Assembly: GCF_000012965.1 (NCBI RefSeq)
Contig: NC_007575.1
Span: forward strand, 1,860,001-1,924,000
Length of the DNA stretch: 64,000 bases
Direction: 5' to 3'
Source of the DNA: Sulfurimonas denitrificans DSM 1251
GTDB taxonomy: Bacteria; Campylobacterota; Campylobacteria; Campylobacterales; Sulfurimonadaceae
The position numbers and the translations under genes are program-made. This document shows positions 55,274 to 63,682 of the stretch, in pieces (position 1 is the stretch's first letter; the number at the start of each line of letters is the position of its first letter). The notes below the pieces were generated by a model. That model saw only the letters and a program-made list of their open reading frames with translations, had not been told where the DNA came from and ran no database searches.

Positions 55274-57010
55274 CTATTTATTTAAAAAACCCATCATTTT
55301 TTCACTATCAAAACTTGCGTCTTTTTCTCTTTTTATCTCTTGAATAAAATCTTCTAGTAAAAAGAGCGCCTTTTCTCTAACTGCTACTTTATAAGCTGTA
55401 TTTTTGATGATTAAATTTATCTGCCCACCAGTTAGAGAGTAAGTTGAGAGCATATCCACATCAAAGCCCTCTTCATAAGGAGCCCCTTTAGGAAGCATCT
55501 TTTTCCATAGTGATAATCTTTGCTCTTGGTTTGGTTTTTTAAACTCTATTTTGTAGTTAAAACGTCTTGAGAATGCTTTATCTATGTTCTCAAGCAAGTT
55601 TGTAGTAGCTATTAAAACACCTCTAAACTTCTCAATCTGCTCTAAAAATATATTTTGCATCTGGTTGTGCATCTGATCAGCTCCGCTGCTTGCTCCGCTT
55701 GATCTTGCTCCTAAAAACTGGTCTGCTTCATTTAGCAGAAGTATCGGTTCTGTCTTTGTTTTTTCACACAAATCATAAAAAGTATCAAAAATTTTACGAA
55801 CATTTTTCTCACTCTCACCCACATACATGGAGAGAATTTTTGAACAGTCAAACGCTAAAACTTCTCTCTTTAGTGATTTTGCAAGTGAGTAAGCTGTCAT
55901 AGTTTTACCTGTTCCTGCCGCCCCATAAAAGATGATTCTAGCGTCAATTCCGCTTTTTTTGTCCTTTACGCCCCACTCTACAAGTCTGCTAATAACCTCT
56001 TTATCTAGTTGTCGCATCAAATTTTCTAAAGTGCTTTGTGTCTCTTTTGCCAACACAACATCCTCTAGTGAAGTCTCTGGCGCTATTAGCTCAAAAATAT
56101 CCTGTTCATCTATAAGAGTATTTAACTTTATACGGCGGATTTTTTTATTTTTTTGAGGATGAATTATGTTTTGAAGCACCTCATCAACTATATAAAAAGC
56201 TCTTGAAATTCCTCCAAAAGGGTTTAACATCTCTTCATAGTCAATAATGCCATCGTTTATAAGATTTGAGCCATCTTCTAAAAGAGCGCGGTTTTTTATG
56301 CGGTCATACTCATCAAGTGAAATAAGCTCTATTAGTGCATTCATATCTCTAAGTGAAGCATCTGTTGCGCTGTACTCTTCACGAAGAAGTGCTAAAAATA
56401 TAACCTGCTCTTTTGAATCCATCTTTTTTTGTTTAAAGAACTTATCGAGTACAAGCTTTCCTGTTGTTTGTTCTACTCTATCTTCTATACGCTTTTCAAG
56501 AAGTTTGAGCTTTGCTTGAGTTCTATCAATTCCAAGTGAGTGCTCATGAACATTTTGACGAATTGCACTCATTTTTTGATACAAATCTATTCGCAAAAAT
56601 TGATCTTGAAGATACTCTAAATGATCGCTATATGGCTTAATATCTGGCAGTTCGCTCTCTAATGCCCCATCTTGAAGAAGCTTTAAAAATGAAGCAGAAA
56701 GGCCAAGTGCACTGTTTAAAAGTTCAAGAGGGGTCACCTCTGAAATCTTCATAGGTGCAAAACTTTGTTGATGAAGCCAACCAAGTTCTAAAAGAAGTTT
56801 TACCTCTTTTAGGTGTTTGATTCCGTCATATTTTTTCTCGCCATAAAGCTCTTTTAAAAGGTCAAAAACCAAGACATCATCTTCACCTTGTATATATCTT
56901 TTTGCTAAAGCTTGAAGTAGCTCAGCCTCTGTTTTACTACATTTTAGTTGAGCAAATATGAGAGTTTTCTCTACATCAAGCGTCTCTAAAAAATCTATTA
57001 ATGTTTCCAA
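55274..57010 (-). CDS. AAA ATPase of unknown function (cell-division-protein-48-like core)
   Basis: The 578-residue protein starts with TTG (AAGGA five bases upstream). The first 290 residues are helical with no motif I know. The ATPase core has Walker A IFYGAAGTGKTMTAYS near residue 360, Walker B ILLLNEADQFLGARSSG near 420, where Asn stands where Asp is usual, and a sensor-arginine region AFSRRFNYKIEFKKPN. The Asn at Walker B may alter hydrolysis, or it may be typical of the subfamily. No protease domain is attached. Confidence 0.75.
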   Translation of the reverse strand: METLIDFLETLDVEKTLIFAQLKCSKTEAELLQALAKRYIQGEDDVLVFDLLKELYGEKKYDGIKHLKEVKLLLELGWLHQQSFAPMKISEVTPLELLNSALGLSASFLKLLQDGALESELPDIKPYSDHLEYLQDQFLRIDLYQKMSAIRQNVHEHSLGIDRTQAKLKLLEKRIEDRVEQTTGKLVLDKFFKQKKMDSKEQVIFLALLREEYSATDASLRDMNALIELISLDEYDRIKNRALLEDGSNLINDGIIDYEEMLNPFGGISRAFYIVDEVLQNIIHPQKNKKIRRIKLNTLIDEQDIFELIAPETSLEDVVLAKETQSTLENLMRQLDKEVISRLVEWGVKDKKSGIDARIIFYGAAGTGKTMTAYSLAKSLKREVLAFDCSKILSMYVGESEKNVRKIFDTFYDLCEKTKTEPILLLNEADQFLGARSSGASSGADQMHNQMQNIFLEQIEKFRGVLIATTNLLENIDKAFSRRFNYKIEFKKPNQEQRLSLWKKMLPKGAPYEEGFDVDMLSTYSLTGGQINLIIKNTAYKVAVREKALFLLEDFIQEIKREKDASFDSEKMMGFLNK

Positions 57011-57018
57011 ATATTTCC

Positions 57019-58260
57019 TTAAAATTTATACTCTATTGCAGATGAAACTATAAGTACGTTTGCATCTGAAAATTCGCCATCTATTGATGCGTTTGAGACT
57101 CTTCTGTTTTCTCGCACTGAGTAAAGAGCCGCTAATCCTATGTTTAATTTGTCGTTTATTTGATACCTTGCACCCATTGAGAACGAGAGTGAATCGCTAT
57201 CTGGAAGCTCAAAACTTATTGTTGAGTTTGGTACTGGGGATTTATCTATCACTAGACCACCCATAAGTTTTAGCGCATTTAACTCTTGCGTTACACCAAA
57301 GCGAAAGACATCGCAATCTTTAAAGTTTTTTGCAATTGACGTGCCAAAAACAATGTTAGTCACTGGATTTACGCCACTTCCATAGTTAAAATCAAGCTCT
57401 TTATATGCACTCCAGTAGTTTCTCTCATACACAAACTCTAGTGTTGTTTTTGAAAGAAACGTATATGCTGCTGCTATATTTAAAAGAGCTGGAACAGGTA
57501 CACTAACTGAAGCAGAGCTAGAAGAGCTGTAAGTCGCTCCCACGCCGCCTCCAAAACTATTTGCAATATCACGATAAAAAAGAGTAGCAGAGCCTTTTGA
57601 GGTTAAATCTACTTTTGAGCGATATGTCAGCGCAAATTCTAACTCTGATGTTGGCTTATATGAGAGCGCTAAGTTATATCCAAAATCTATGCTATCACCG
57701 CTCATATCACGAGAAGCGATTGGTGAAGTACTCTTTACAATACCATCTGTGTAGATAGCTCTTAGACCTAAAGCTACACCAATGTTCTCACTTACTTTAA
57801 ACGCAACACTTGGATTTAGTTCAACAGTTTTTAGCGTAAACTCCTCCGAGCTATACACAGCTGGAGCATCTTGCCATCTTTTTGAGAGCCCTGCTGGAGA
57901 GACTAAACTAACTCCAAGACGAACTCCGCTTATATCTTGTGAGACATAGTGAAGTGAGGGGATAATAAAATTTTCTCTTTTTGAGTCTATGTTATATCCG
58001 CTAGTTGTTCCCAAACTACTTGTGTACGAACCTTGAAAGTTTACATCACTAAGCCCAATATAAATTAGGTTTCCCTCAATAACTGCTTCATCTTTCATAA
58101 AAGCCATATTTGCTGGGTTGTAATACGCTGCATCAGCACCATTTGCATGTGCGACATTTGCGGCACCAAGAGCAACAGAGTTTAGTGAAGTCTCAGGAAT
58201 TTTATATCCACCTGCTACAAGAGCAGAGCCAAGTAGTAAAAAAACAAACGCATTTCTCAT
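57019..58260 (-). CDS. FadL/OmpP1/TodX-family outer membrane porin
   Basis: The 413-residue protein has a signal peptide (FVFLLLGSALVAGGYK) and an N-terminal segment NSVALGAANVAHANGADAAY YNPANMAFM typical of FadL-type channels. The remaining part alternates hydrophobic and polar residues as expected of a beta-barrel, and it ends in a phenylalanine (AIEYKF). FadL-type porins take up hydrophobic compounds such as fatty acids or alkanes. AGGAGG precedes the ATG. Confidence 0.85.
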   Translation of the reverse strand: MRNAFVFLLLGSALVAGGYKIPETSLNSVALGAANVAHANGADAAYYNPANMAFMKDEAVIEGNLIYIGLSDVNFQGSYTSSLGTTSGYNIDSKRENFIIPSLHYVSQDISGVRLGVSLVSPAGLSKRWQDAPAVYSSEEFTLKTVELNPSVAFKVSENIGVALGLRAIYTDGIVKSTSPIASRDMSGDSIDFGYNLALSYKPTSELEFALTYRSKVDLTSKGSATLFYRDIANSFGGGVGATYSSSSSASVSVPVPALLNIAAAYTFLSKTTLEFVYERNYWSAYKELDFNYGSGVNPVTNIVFGTSIAKNFKDCDVFRFGVTQELNALKLMGGLVIDKSPVPNSTISFELPDSDSLSFSMGARYQINDKLNIGLAALYSVRENRRVSNASIDGEFSDANVLIVSSAIEYKF

Positions 58261-58310
58261 AACAAATTTCCTCCTGTGTTAAATAGTTTTTAATTCTACA
58301 CAAATAGCAC

Positions 58311-59156
58311 TTAATTTACAAACGAATAAAGTAGCCTAATCTCTTGAGCCCATATACTATCATCAATGGTTTCAAGAATAAGAGGAATATCATCCATTCT
58401 TTCGTCATTCATTATAAATTTAAAAGTATCAAGACCGATTTCGCCGACTCCTAAAGAGTTATGTCTATCTACATGTGAGCCAAACTTTGCCTTTGAGTCG
58501 TTTATGTGCATGCCCATAAGATATTTGAAACCCACTATTTTATCAAACTCACCCCAACTCTTATCGTAAGCTTCTCTTGTTCTTATGTCATACCCTGCGC
58601 TAAACATATGACATGTATCTATGCAGACTCCCACACGACTTTTATCTTCTACTTTGTCGATTATCTGCGCTAGGTGCTCAAACTTCCAACCAAGGTTGCT
58701 TCCCTGTCCTGCAGTATTCTCTATAACCAAACTGACACCGCTTGTTTTATCTAAAACCCTATTCATAGATTCAGATATATTTGCCAAACACTCATCTTCA
58801 CTTATCTTCTTTAGATGGCTTCCTGGGTGAAAATTTAATCTATCAAGCCCTAAAAGAGAGCATCTTTGCACTTCATCCAAAAATGCGTCTAATGATTTTT
58901 CTCTCGCATCAAGCTCTGGATGCCCAAGATTTATAAGATAAGAGTCATGAGGAAGTACATGGCGAGGCAAAATTCCGCTTTTTTCTAATGCTGTTTTAAA
59001 TTTATCTATAGTTTCACTATCAAACTCTTTTGCACTCCACTGCCTCTGATTTTTAGTAAATAGCGCAAACGCTTTTGCCCCTATCTTTTGTGCATTTTCA
59101 ACCGCATTAAAAACTCCGCCACTCGCACTTACATGTGCTCCTACAAATTTACTCAT
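58311..59156 (-). CDS. nfo: Endonuclease IV (AP endonuclease)
   Basis: The 281-residue DNA repair enzyme cuts at abasic sites. It has the trinuclear zinc ligands of the family in [49 protein letters not shown] and HVDRH. The start overlaps the lipoprotein gene by 8 bases. No anomalies noticed. Confidence 0.93.
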
Positions 59157-59619
59157 CTAAATCCTTTATCTTAAAAATAATCCCGTTTGCTCTGTCTTTA
59201 AAAAAAACTCCATGTGAATCAACTCTGTAGATGATATCCACATCATCATTTTTTATACTCTGCTCAAATCCATCACTATTTTTACTCAGATTTGCACCAT
59301 CATAAATCATACGAGATAGAAGCATATTTTGCATAGTATCATCAGGGTATGAACTATGCAGATAATCTTTGTTAAATCCGCTCTTGCTCATACACCCCTC
59401 ACTCGTACAAACCATATGATTTATGACAATTTTCTCTATACTTTTACCCGCAATAAATAGCTCAAGTTCTATCGTCTTACCGCTATTTCTAAGATAGCCA
59501 GCATCAGAAAACTTTATCTTTGGTGATTTTATTGTGATAATTTTTGTTTGAGTATGCTCATAATTTTTAATGCTACATGCAGTAAAAAAAAGAGTAAAAA
59601 TAAGCAGTATATGTTTCAT
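59149..59619 (-). CDS. Lipoprotein of unknown function
   Basis: The 156-residue protein has the lipobox FFTAC after a hydrophobic start ([12 protein letters not shown]), so the cysteine near residue 15 is probably lipidated. The mature part has two cysteines (CTSEGC) that might form a disulfide, and it ends in an acidic stretch. I do not recognise the family; Helicobacter and Campylobacter have similar small lipoproteins near nfo-type genes, but this is only recollection. Confidence 0.65.
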
Positions 59620-59752
59620 AAGTGAAATTATAGCAACTATTTTATTGTCATTGTAAGAGTATAAAAGTACTTATCTATTTAAATAACTCAAATTTAATAC
59701 TTAGATAAGAAAAGTGCATATACAATGCCTCCATCTTAAACGAAGGATTTAC

Positions 59753-60199
59753 ATGAAGGGTAAAATATTAGATTTTAATACTCAAAGTAGTTCAGGTGTT
59801 ATCTCGGCAGATGATGGCAACAGATATAATTTTAACACTTCAGAGTGGAAGAGTGAGAAAAGCCCAAAAGTTAATCAGATTGTTGATTTTGCCATAAGCG
59901 CAGAGAATGCAACAGCTATATACCTTGATAGAAGTGTATCTTTTGTAGAGGCCAAGAGTAAAATAGCAGCTGCTCTGCTTGCTTTCTTTTTGGGTGCTTT
60001 TGGAATCCACAAGTTTTATCTTGGATGCAATAGCGCTGGGGTAATTATGTTGGTGTTATTTCTAGTAGGTTTTGTACTATTGGGTCTGCCTAGTTTAATC
60101 ATTGGTCTTATCGCTTTTATTGAGTCTATAATCTATATTGTTAAATCAGATGAAGATTTTCAAAGAGTATATGTTGATAACAAAAAGTGCTGGTTTTAA
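59753..60199 (+). CDS. TM2-domain membrane protein with a cold-shock-like N-terminus
   Basis: The 148-residue protein from ATG 59753 (AAGGA ahead) has an N-terminal 60-residue segment KGKILDFNTQSSSGVISADD, then NRYNF, resembling a cold-shock-type OB fold. Two membrane helices follow with the TM2 motif FFLGAFGIHKFYLG and AFIESIIYI. TM2 proteins are of unknown function. The combination of an RNA/DNA-binding-like fold with a membrane anchor is known in other bacteria. The upstream start at 59714 is out of Shine-Dalgarno reach. Confidence 0.75.
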   Translation: MKGKILDFNTQSSSGVISADDGNRYNFNTSEWKSEKSPKVNQIVDFAISAENATAIYLDRSVSFVEAKSKIAAALLAFFLGAFGIHKFYLGCNSAGVIMLVLFLVGFVLLGLPSLIIGLIAFIESIIYIVKSDEDFQRVYVDNKKCWF

Positions 60200-60210
60200 A
60201 ACTCAACCTT

Positions 60211-60246
60211 TTGGAACTTTTATGTTAACCACTCTAAAAGTTCCAA
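60211..60246. terminator. Perfect 12-bp inverted repeat after the TM2 gene
   Basis: TTGGAACTTTTA at 60211-60222 pairs exactly with 60235-60246 around a 12-base loop. It starts 12 bases after the TM2 stop. No T-run follows on either strand, so it may work as a stem only or be a binding site. The rest of the gap to 60379 has no gene I can support; one short minus-strand reading (KEDEIQKRLLEQDFSKK) lacks a start. Confidence 0.5.
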
Positions 60247-60379
60247 TGCACTCATCTTGAATTTAAAAAAAGCAAACTATTTTTTACTAAAATCCTGCTC
60301 AAGTAATCTCTTTTGTATCTCGTCCTCTTTAACTCTTTAAAACGCTGCATCTCTCTTTTAGCTGTGAGTATGAAAACTA

Positions 60380-60817
60380 TTAATGCCTAAGAGTTCTCAT
60401 ATGCGAAATAATATGGTCTGCGTCATCACCTAAGTGTTGCTCGGCCATAACATAGAACATCTGCTCCTCTTTCATATTGTGCTGCTGCATTAAAATCATA
60501 AGAGTCTCAGACAAACCAAAAAACTTATTATTATCTCCGCCTTCAATTGCTTTGCTCATCTTTGATAACAGCTCTCTCATCTGCTCATGCTCCATAACCA
60601 TAACTTGCGTTGGACCCTCAGACATGCCTGTTTCTTGCTCAAATGCTGGAAAAAGAACCATCTCTTCCATTTTAAAGTGATTTGTCAAAGCATCATAAAA
60701 TGCTTCAAATTTAACCAAAACATCTTGACTTTTAGAAACAACCGCATTCTCCATCTCTACAAAAATCTCATCGCAATCTCTATGGTCTTGAGTCATAAAA
60801 TCTTTAATATTAGACAT
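60380..60817 (-). CDS. Hemerythrin-domain protein
   Basis: The 145-residue four-helix protein has the diiron ligands of hemerythrins: QDHRDCDE, TNHFKMEE, VMEHEQMRE and QQHNMKEEQMF. Such proteins bind oxygen or nitric oxide or act as iron or redox sensors in microaerophiles. No signal peptide and no attached output domain. It precedes the accessory segment. Confidence 0.9.
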   Translation of the reverse strand: MSNIKDFMTQDHRDCDEIFVEMENAVVSKSQDVLVKFEAFYDALTNHFKMEEMVLFPAFEQETGMSEGPTQVMVMEHEQMRELLSKMSKAIEGGDNNKFFGLSETLMILMQQHNMKEEQMFYVMAEQHLGDDADHIISHMRTLRH

Positions 60818-61225
60818 TTTTTATCCTAGTTAATTTTTTAAACATCATAATATCTTCTTCAACAAAACAGCCCATTGACAGCCATCAATAACACTCACTT
60901 CAACGAGACACTTCCTCTTGATTTTGTTGGCTTCTCGCCACTCTATTGCAGTGACTCCAAACAGAAAATACGCTACAACTCTATTTGCACTCTCTTGAAC
61001 ATAATATAGAGTTCTTCTATGACAAACTTTTTAAATTAATAGGGAGAAAGTTATTGGAAATGGACACCCTAAAATGTGATGATATAGCTTAAGTTAGTGC
61101 CATTCTTCATAGGGGTGTGATTTGGAAAAAGTGGAAATTCATTCTAAATTCATTCTCAGGGGCGTTGTTCGAGAGCGAGAAAAGTAGAACTTGAGAACAA
61201 TAAAAAATGTCTATGGCGTCTATTT
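60818..61225. other. Gene-poor segment with traces of a broken coding region
   Basis: The minus strand from 61030 to 60845 is open for 61 codons and reads like protein (VVAYFLFGVTAIEWREANKI near its middle), but it has no start codon and a stop directly before it. It could be a remnant. An exact 11-base tandem repeat, AAATTCATTCT, lies at 61135-61156. Pairing bases at 61153-61158 with 61192-61197, and 61167-61170 with 61187-61190, suggest a stem. I see no RNA gene I can name. Confidence 0.35.
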
Positions 61226-61399
61226 TTAACCAAACAAATTAATAACTAGCAATACGCCCAAACTAAGCCAAAACAATGTATTCAATTTACCACTTTCTAG
61301 TTTTTTATCTGATTTAAAGATAGTAATAAACAAACCAAGAATAAAAAGGAGCAATACCACTACAAACACAACCGCAATAGCTATAACAACATAATCCAT
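61226..61399 (-). CDS. Small membrane protein, 57 residues
   Basis: Reading from ATG 61399 gives MDYVVIAIAVVFVVVLLLFI then a helix-breaking LGLFITIFKSDKK, a short charged loop and a second hydrophobic stretch TLFWLSLGVLLVINLFG before TAA 61228..61226. AAGGA precedes the ATG by about 8 bases. Two membrane helices with a charged linker are predicted. Function is unknown. It lies beside the restriction-modification gene on the same strand. Confidence 0.65.
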   Translation of the reverse strand: MDYVVIAIAVVFVVVLLLFILGLFITIFKSDKKLESGKLNTLFWLSLGVLLVINLFG

Positions 61400-61537
61400 C
61401 TTTAATTTCCTTCCACAATCATAATATCATCTTCATTAAGTACGCAGAGTTCATATCATTTTGTCTATCTCTATTTTAAACCAACATGCAAAAAATTTGA
61501 TTAGTTGGCGGAATATATTAACGTATATGCTCAATAA

Positions 61538-63511
61538 CTAAAATCTTAACTGTAAATTCAATTTAAAATAATTTTTTGTTTTATCCTGAATTATTGTTCC
61601 AAATTTATGTCGTGATGTTGATGGTGTATCTAATTTTATATTTTCAAACAAATAATTTTTTAAGTTTTCCATATTGATTATATGAAACGTAATTAAATCG
61701 CCATTTTCCTTTACAACTATTGTTCCATTACTCGCATAAGAGCCATTCCATTTTTCTCCAGCGAAAAAACCTAATAATATATCAACAAGAAACTTTTTTA
61801 ATTTATTTATCAACATAGCTTTGTCGTCTATATCCAAATGAGTTAAAATATCTGTATAGTCACATAGATAATTTACAATATCAGATAAATTAGAAATTCT
61901 ATTCCCATAAAAAGCCATTAAGAGATAACCAATAATTTCAGGTAAGACATTATCAACCATCTTTAAATTGTAATTCATAGTATCTTTTTCAGCTTTTAAA
62001 TAACGGAATGTGCCACCATTTTTATTTATTGCTACTATTCTATCTCTAAGCTTGGTTGCAGTAGAAATTTGGTTAATTTCACTAATTTTACTATTGTCTA
62101 AACCATCAATCTCAAACATAAAGTTTGTATTACCAGAAGCATTTAATAAAGTCGGCTTACTTCCTAAATATGATTTAATACCAAAACCCTCATTCTCTTT
62201 AACAAATGTGTTATGCTCTATATCTAAAACTATATCTGCCTTTTGAGAACTATTACCGCCTTTTACAATACTAAACCCTAATGCTGTTTGTATTATTTCA
62301 AAATCATTTATTTCAAAAGTGCCACTTCCAGCTTTAATTTGATTAAGAATATTAGTTAATGTTTCATCTGTAATGATACTGCTTATGTCTATTTCTGCTT
62401 CTTCTTTTGTTTTCGTATGTATCGATTTAATTTTAAAATCACTTACTGGGATAAATTCTAAATCTAAATTTTCAGTAGTAATTTTATTGATTTTAAAAAA
62501 ATCTCCCGTAGGGTTTAACTCTTTATCTGAGAGCAATAATTTTTGTTCTAATAATATTTTTATAAAAGCAAATAATTCACTCCATTCACCTTTGTTATTA
62601 GTCTTATTCATTGGCTTGCCTCTTTTGTTAAGATTATTCATATATTCAATTACTTTGCTACCAACTGCTTTAACAGCGTCAATAGCTACACTATTGCCTA
62701 ATTGTTTCATAGAATGAGTAGGACTGACAGGAAAATGGAAATCATCGGGAAAACCCTGAATTTTTTGAGCTTCTTTAAATGACAGTCTTTTAACTTCGCC
62801 ATTAACTAAATAAGCATCCCAGTTTCTTCTATCATCAATATTAGAACCTCTACCACCCACCCGAACAGTAAAGCCTATTTCTCTACTACATTCTCCACCC
62901 CATACATCACTCATATTGAATTTTAAAGGTATTTTAGGCGGAAAATTAAAACCTTTTAAAATATCTTCATCTCTGAAACCTATCATAAATGTTCTGGGTC
63001 TTAATTGTGGCAATCCGTAATCAGAAGCTTTAATAATTTGATGATAAAAAGAGTAGCCTAATTCTTCCGTAAGTATATGCTGAATAGTTTTAAAGGTATT
63101 TCCATTATCGTGATTAACTAAACCTCTCACATTCTCTAAAAAAAATGCTTTTGGTCGTTTAACTTTTATTATTTCTGCTATGTCAAAAAATAAATTACCT
63201 CTTTCTGATTTGTGATTATCATCAAAGCCGTATTTTTTGCCTGCCTGACTAAATGGCTGACAAGGAAAACCAGCACACAATAAATCAAAATCAGGGATTT
63301 CTTCTGGCATAATTGTCTTTATATCTTCGTTAAATAAGCCATTTTCAAATAATTCAGGGGAATATTTTTTAAAATTATATTTATAAGTTTTTCTAGCATA
63401 AATATCAATTTCAGAAGCAAAAACACATTCTCCACCTAACTCATGCATAGCTTGATGAAAACCACCAATACCAGCAAAAAGGTCTATAAAGGTAAATTTC
63501 TTATTATTCAA
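61538..63511 (-). CDS. Fused type II restriction-modification protein: cytosine-5 methyltransferase plus HpaII-family endonuclease
   Basis: The 657-residue chain begins with TTG (GAGGA upstream). Residues 1-300 are a C5-cytosine methyltransferase: DLFAGIGGFHQAMHELGG, the catalytic cysteine in AGFPCQPFSQAG, LENVRG, QLRPRTFMIGF and KQLGNSVAIDA. The target-recognition part, GFTVRVGGRGSNIDDRRNWD, resembles M.HpaII, so CCGG is the likely target. Residues 301-657 match the HpaII endonuclease family (NNKGEWSEL, KSYLGSKPTLLNASGNTNF). ATG at 62611 has GAGG 7 bases before it and would give a free 357-residue endonuclease. The gene is monocistronic; base composition is AT-rich. Confidence 0.85.
   Translation of the reverse strand: MNNKKFTFIDLFAGIGGFHQAMHELGGECVFASEIDIYARKTYKYNFKKYSPELFENGLFNEDIKTIMPEEIPDFDLLCAGFPCQPFSQAGKKYGFDDNHKSERGNLFFDIAEIIKVKRPKAFFLENVRGLVNHDNGNTFKTIQHILTEELGYSFYHQIIKASDYGLPQLRPRTFMIGFRDEDILKGFNFPPKIPLKFNMSDVWGGECSREIGFTVRVGGRGSNIDDRRNWDAYLVNGEVKRLSFKEAQKIQGFPDDFHFPVSPTHSMKQLGNSVAIDAVKAVGSKVIEYMNNLNKRGKPMNKTNNKGEWSELFAFIKILLEQKLLLSDKELNPTGDFFKINKITTENLDLEFIPVSDFKIKSIHTKTKEEAEIDISSIITDETLTNILNQIKAGSGTFEINDFEIIQTALGFSIVKGGNSSQKADIVLDIEHNTFVKENEGFGIKSYLGSKPTLLNASGNTNFMFEIDGLDNSKISEINQISTATKLRDRIVAINKNGGTFRYLKAEKDTMNYNLKMVDNVLPEIIGYLLMAFYGNRISNLSDIVNYLCDYTDILTHLDIDDKAMLINKLKKFLVDILLGFFAGEKWNGSYASNGTIVVKENGDLITFHIINMENLKNYLFENIKLDTPSTSRHKFGTIIQDKTKNYFKLNLQLRF
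62611..62622 (-). promoter_or_regulatory. Internal ribosome binding site and ATG at the methyltransferase-endonuclease junction
   Basis: On the minus strand AAAGAGGCAAGCCA precedes an in-frame ATG at 62611. The GAGG is 7 bases from it, a good Shine-Dalgarno. The downstream 357 codons equal a complete HpaII-type endonuclease. The stop that once may have ended the methyltransferase is missing, so fused and free products are both possible. Confidence 0.55.
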
Positions 63512-63669
63512 AACTATTAATTCCTCATATATTTAAAAAAAGTATTCTACAACAATAAGCATTGTATAAACTTTGCATATATTTAAAGAATGGATAAAAA
63601 ATCAGAACTGGAAATCTAGATGAAATATATCAATTTGTCATATTTTAAACCTCTACTCTCAAATTTACC
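63512..63669. other. Intergenic region between the restriction-modification gene and the Y-family polymerase gene
   Basis: About 160 AT-rich bases. On the minus strand, TAGAAT followed by GAGGAATTAATAGTT and the TTG start forms a plausible promoter and Shine-Dalgarno for the restriction-modification gene. ACAAT-AAGC-ATTGT at 63550-63563 is a small inverted repeat that might be an operator. A 9-codon reading at 63591 seems meaningless. Confidence 0.35.
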
Positions 63670-63675
63670 TACAAT
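63670..63675 (+). promoter_or_regulatory. -10 element directly before the Y-family polymerase gene
   Basis: TACAAT ends 7 bases before the ATG at 63683, and no Shine-Dalgarno lies between. The mRNA is probably leaderless. An SOS-type LexA box is not visible. Confidence 0.5.
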
Positions 63676-63682
63676 TGCGTTT

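Noticed and set aside
60211-60222. Sigma-54-like TTGGAAC
   Set aside because: The required GC near -12 at the correct distance is missing, and it is better explained as one arm of a perfect inverted repeat.
60250-60370. Short minus-strand reading KEDEIQKRLLEQDFSKK
   Set aside because: It looks protein-like but has no start codon and a stop close upstream; at most a remnant.
61040-61080. Possible insertion-sequence end (TGGACACCCT)
   Set aside because: The match to an IS terminus is short and there is no transposase or second end within reach.
62010-62717. Plus-strand hydrophobic readings inside the restriction enzyme gene
   Set aside because: They are antisense shadows of an AT-rich gene; their hydrophobic look comes from reversed Lys/Asn codons.
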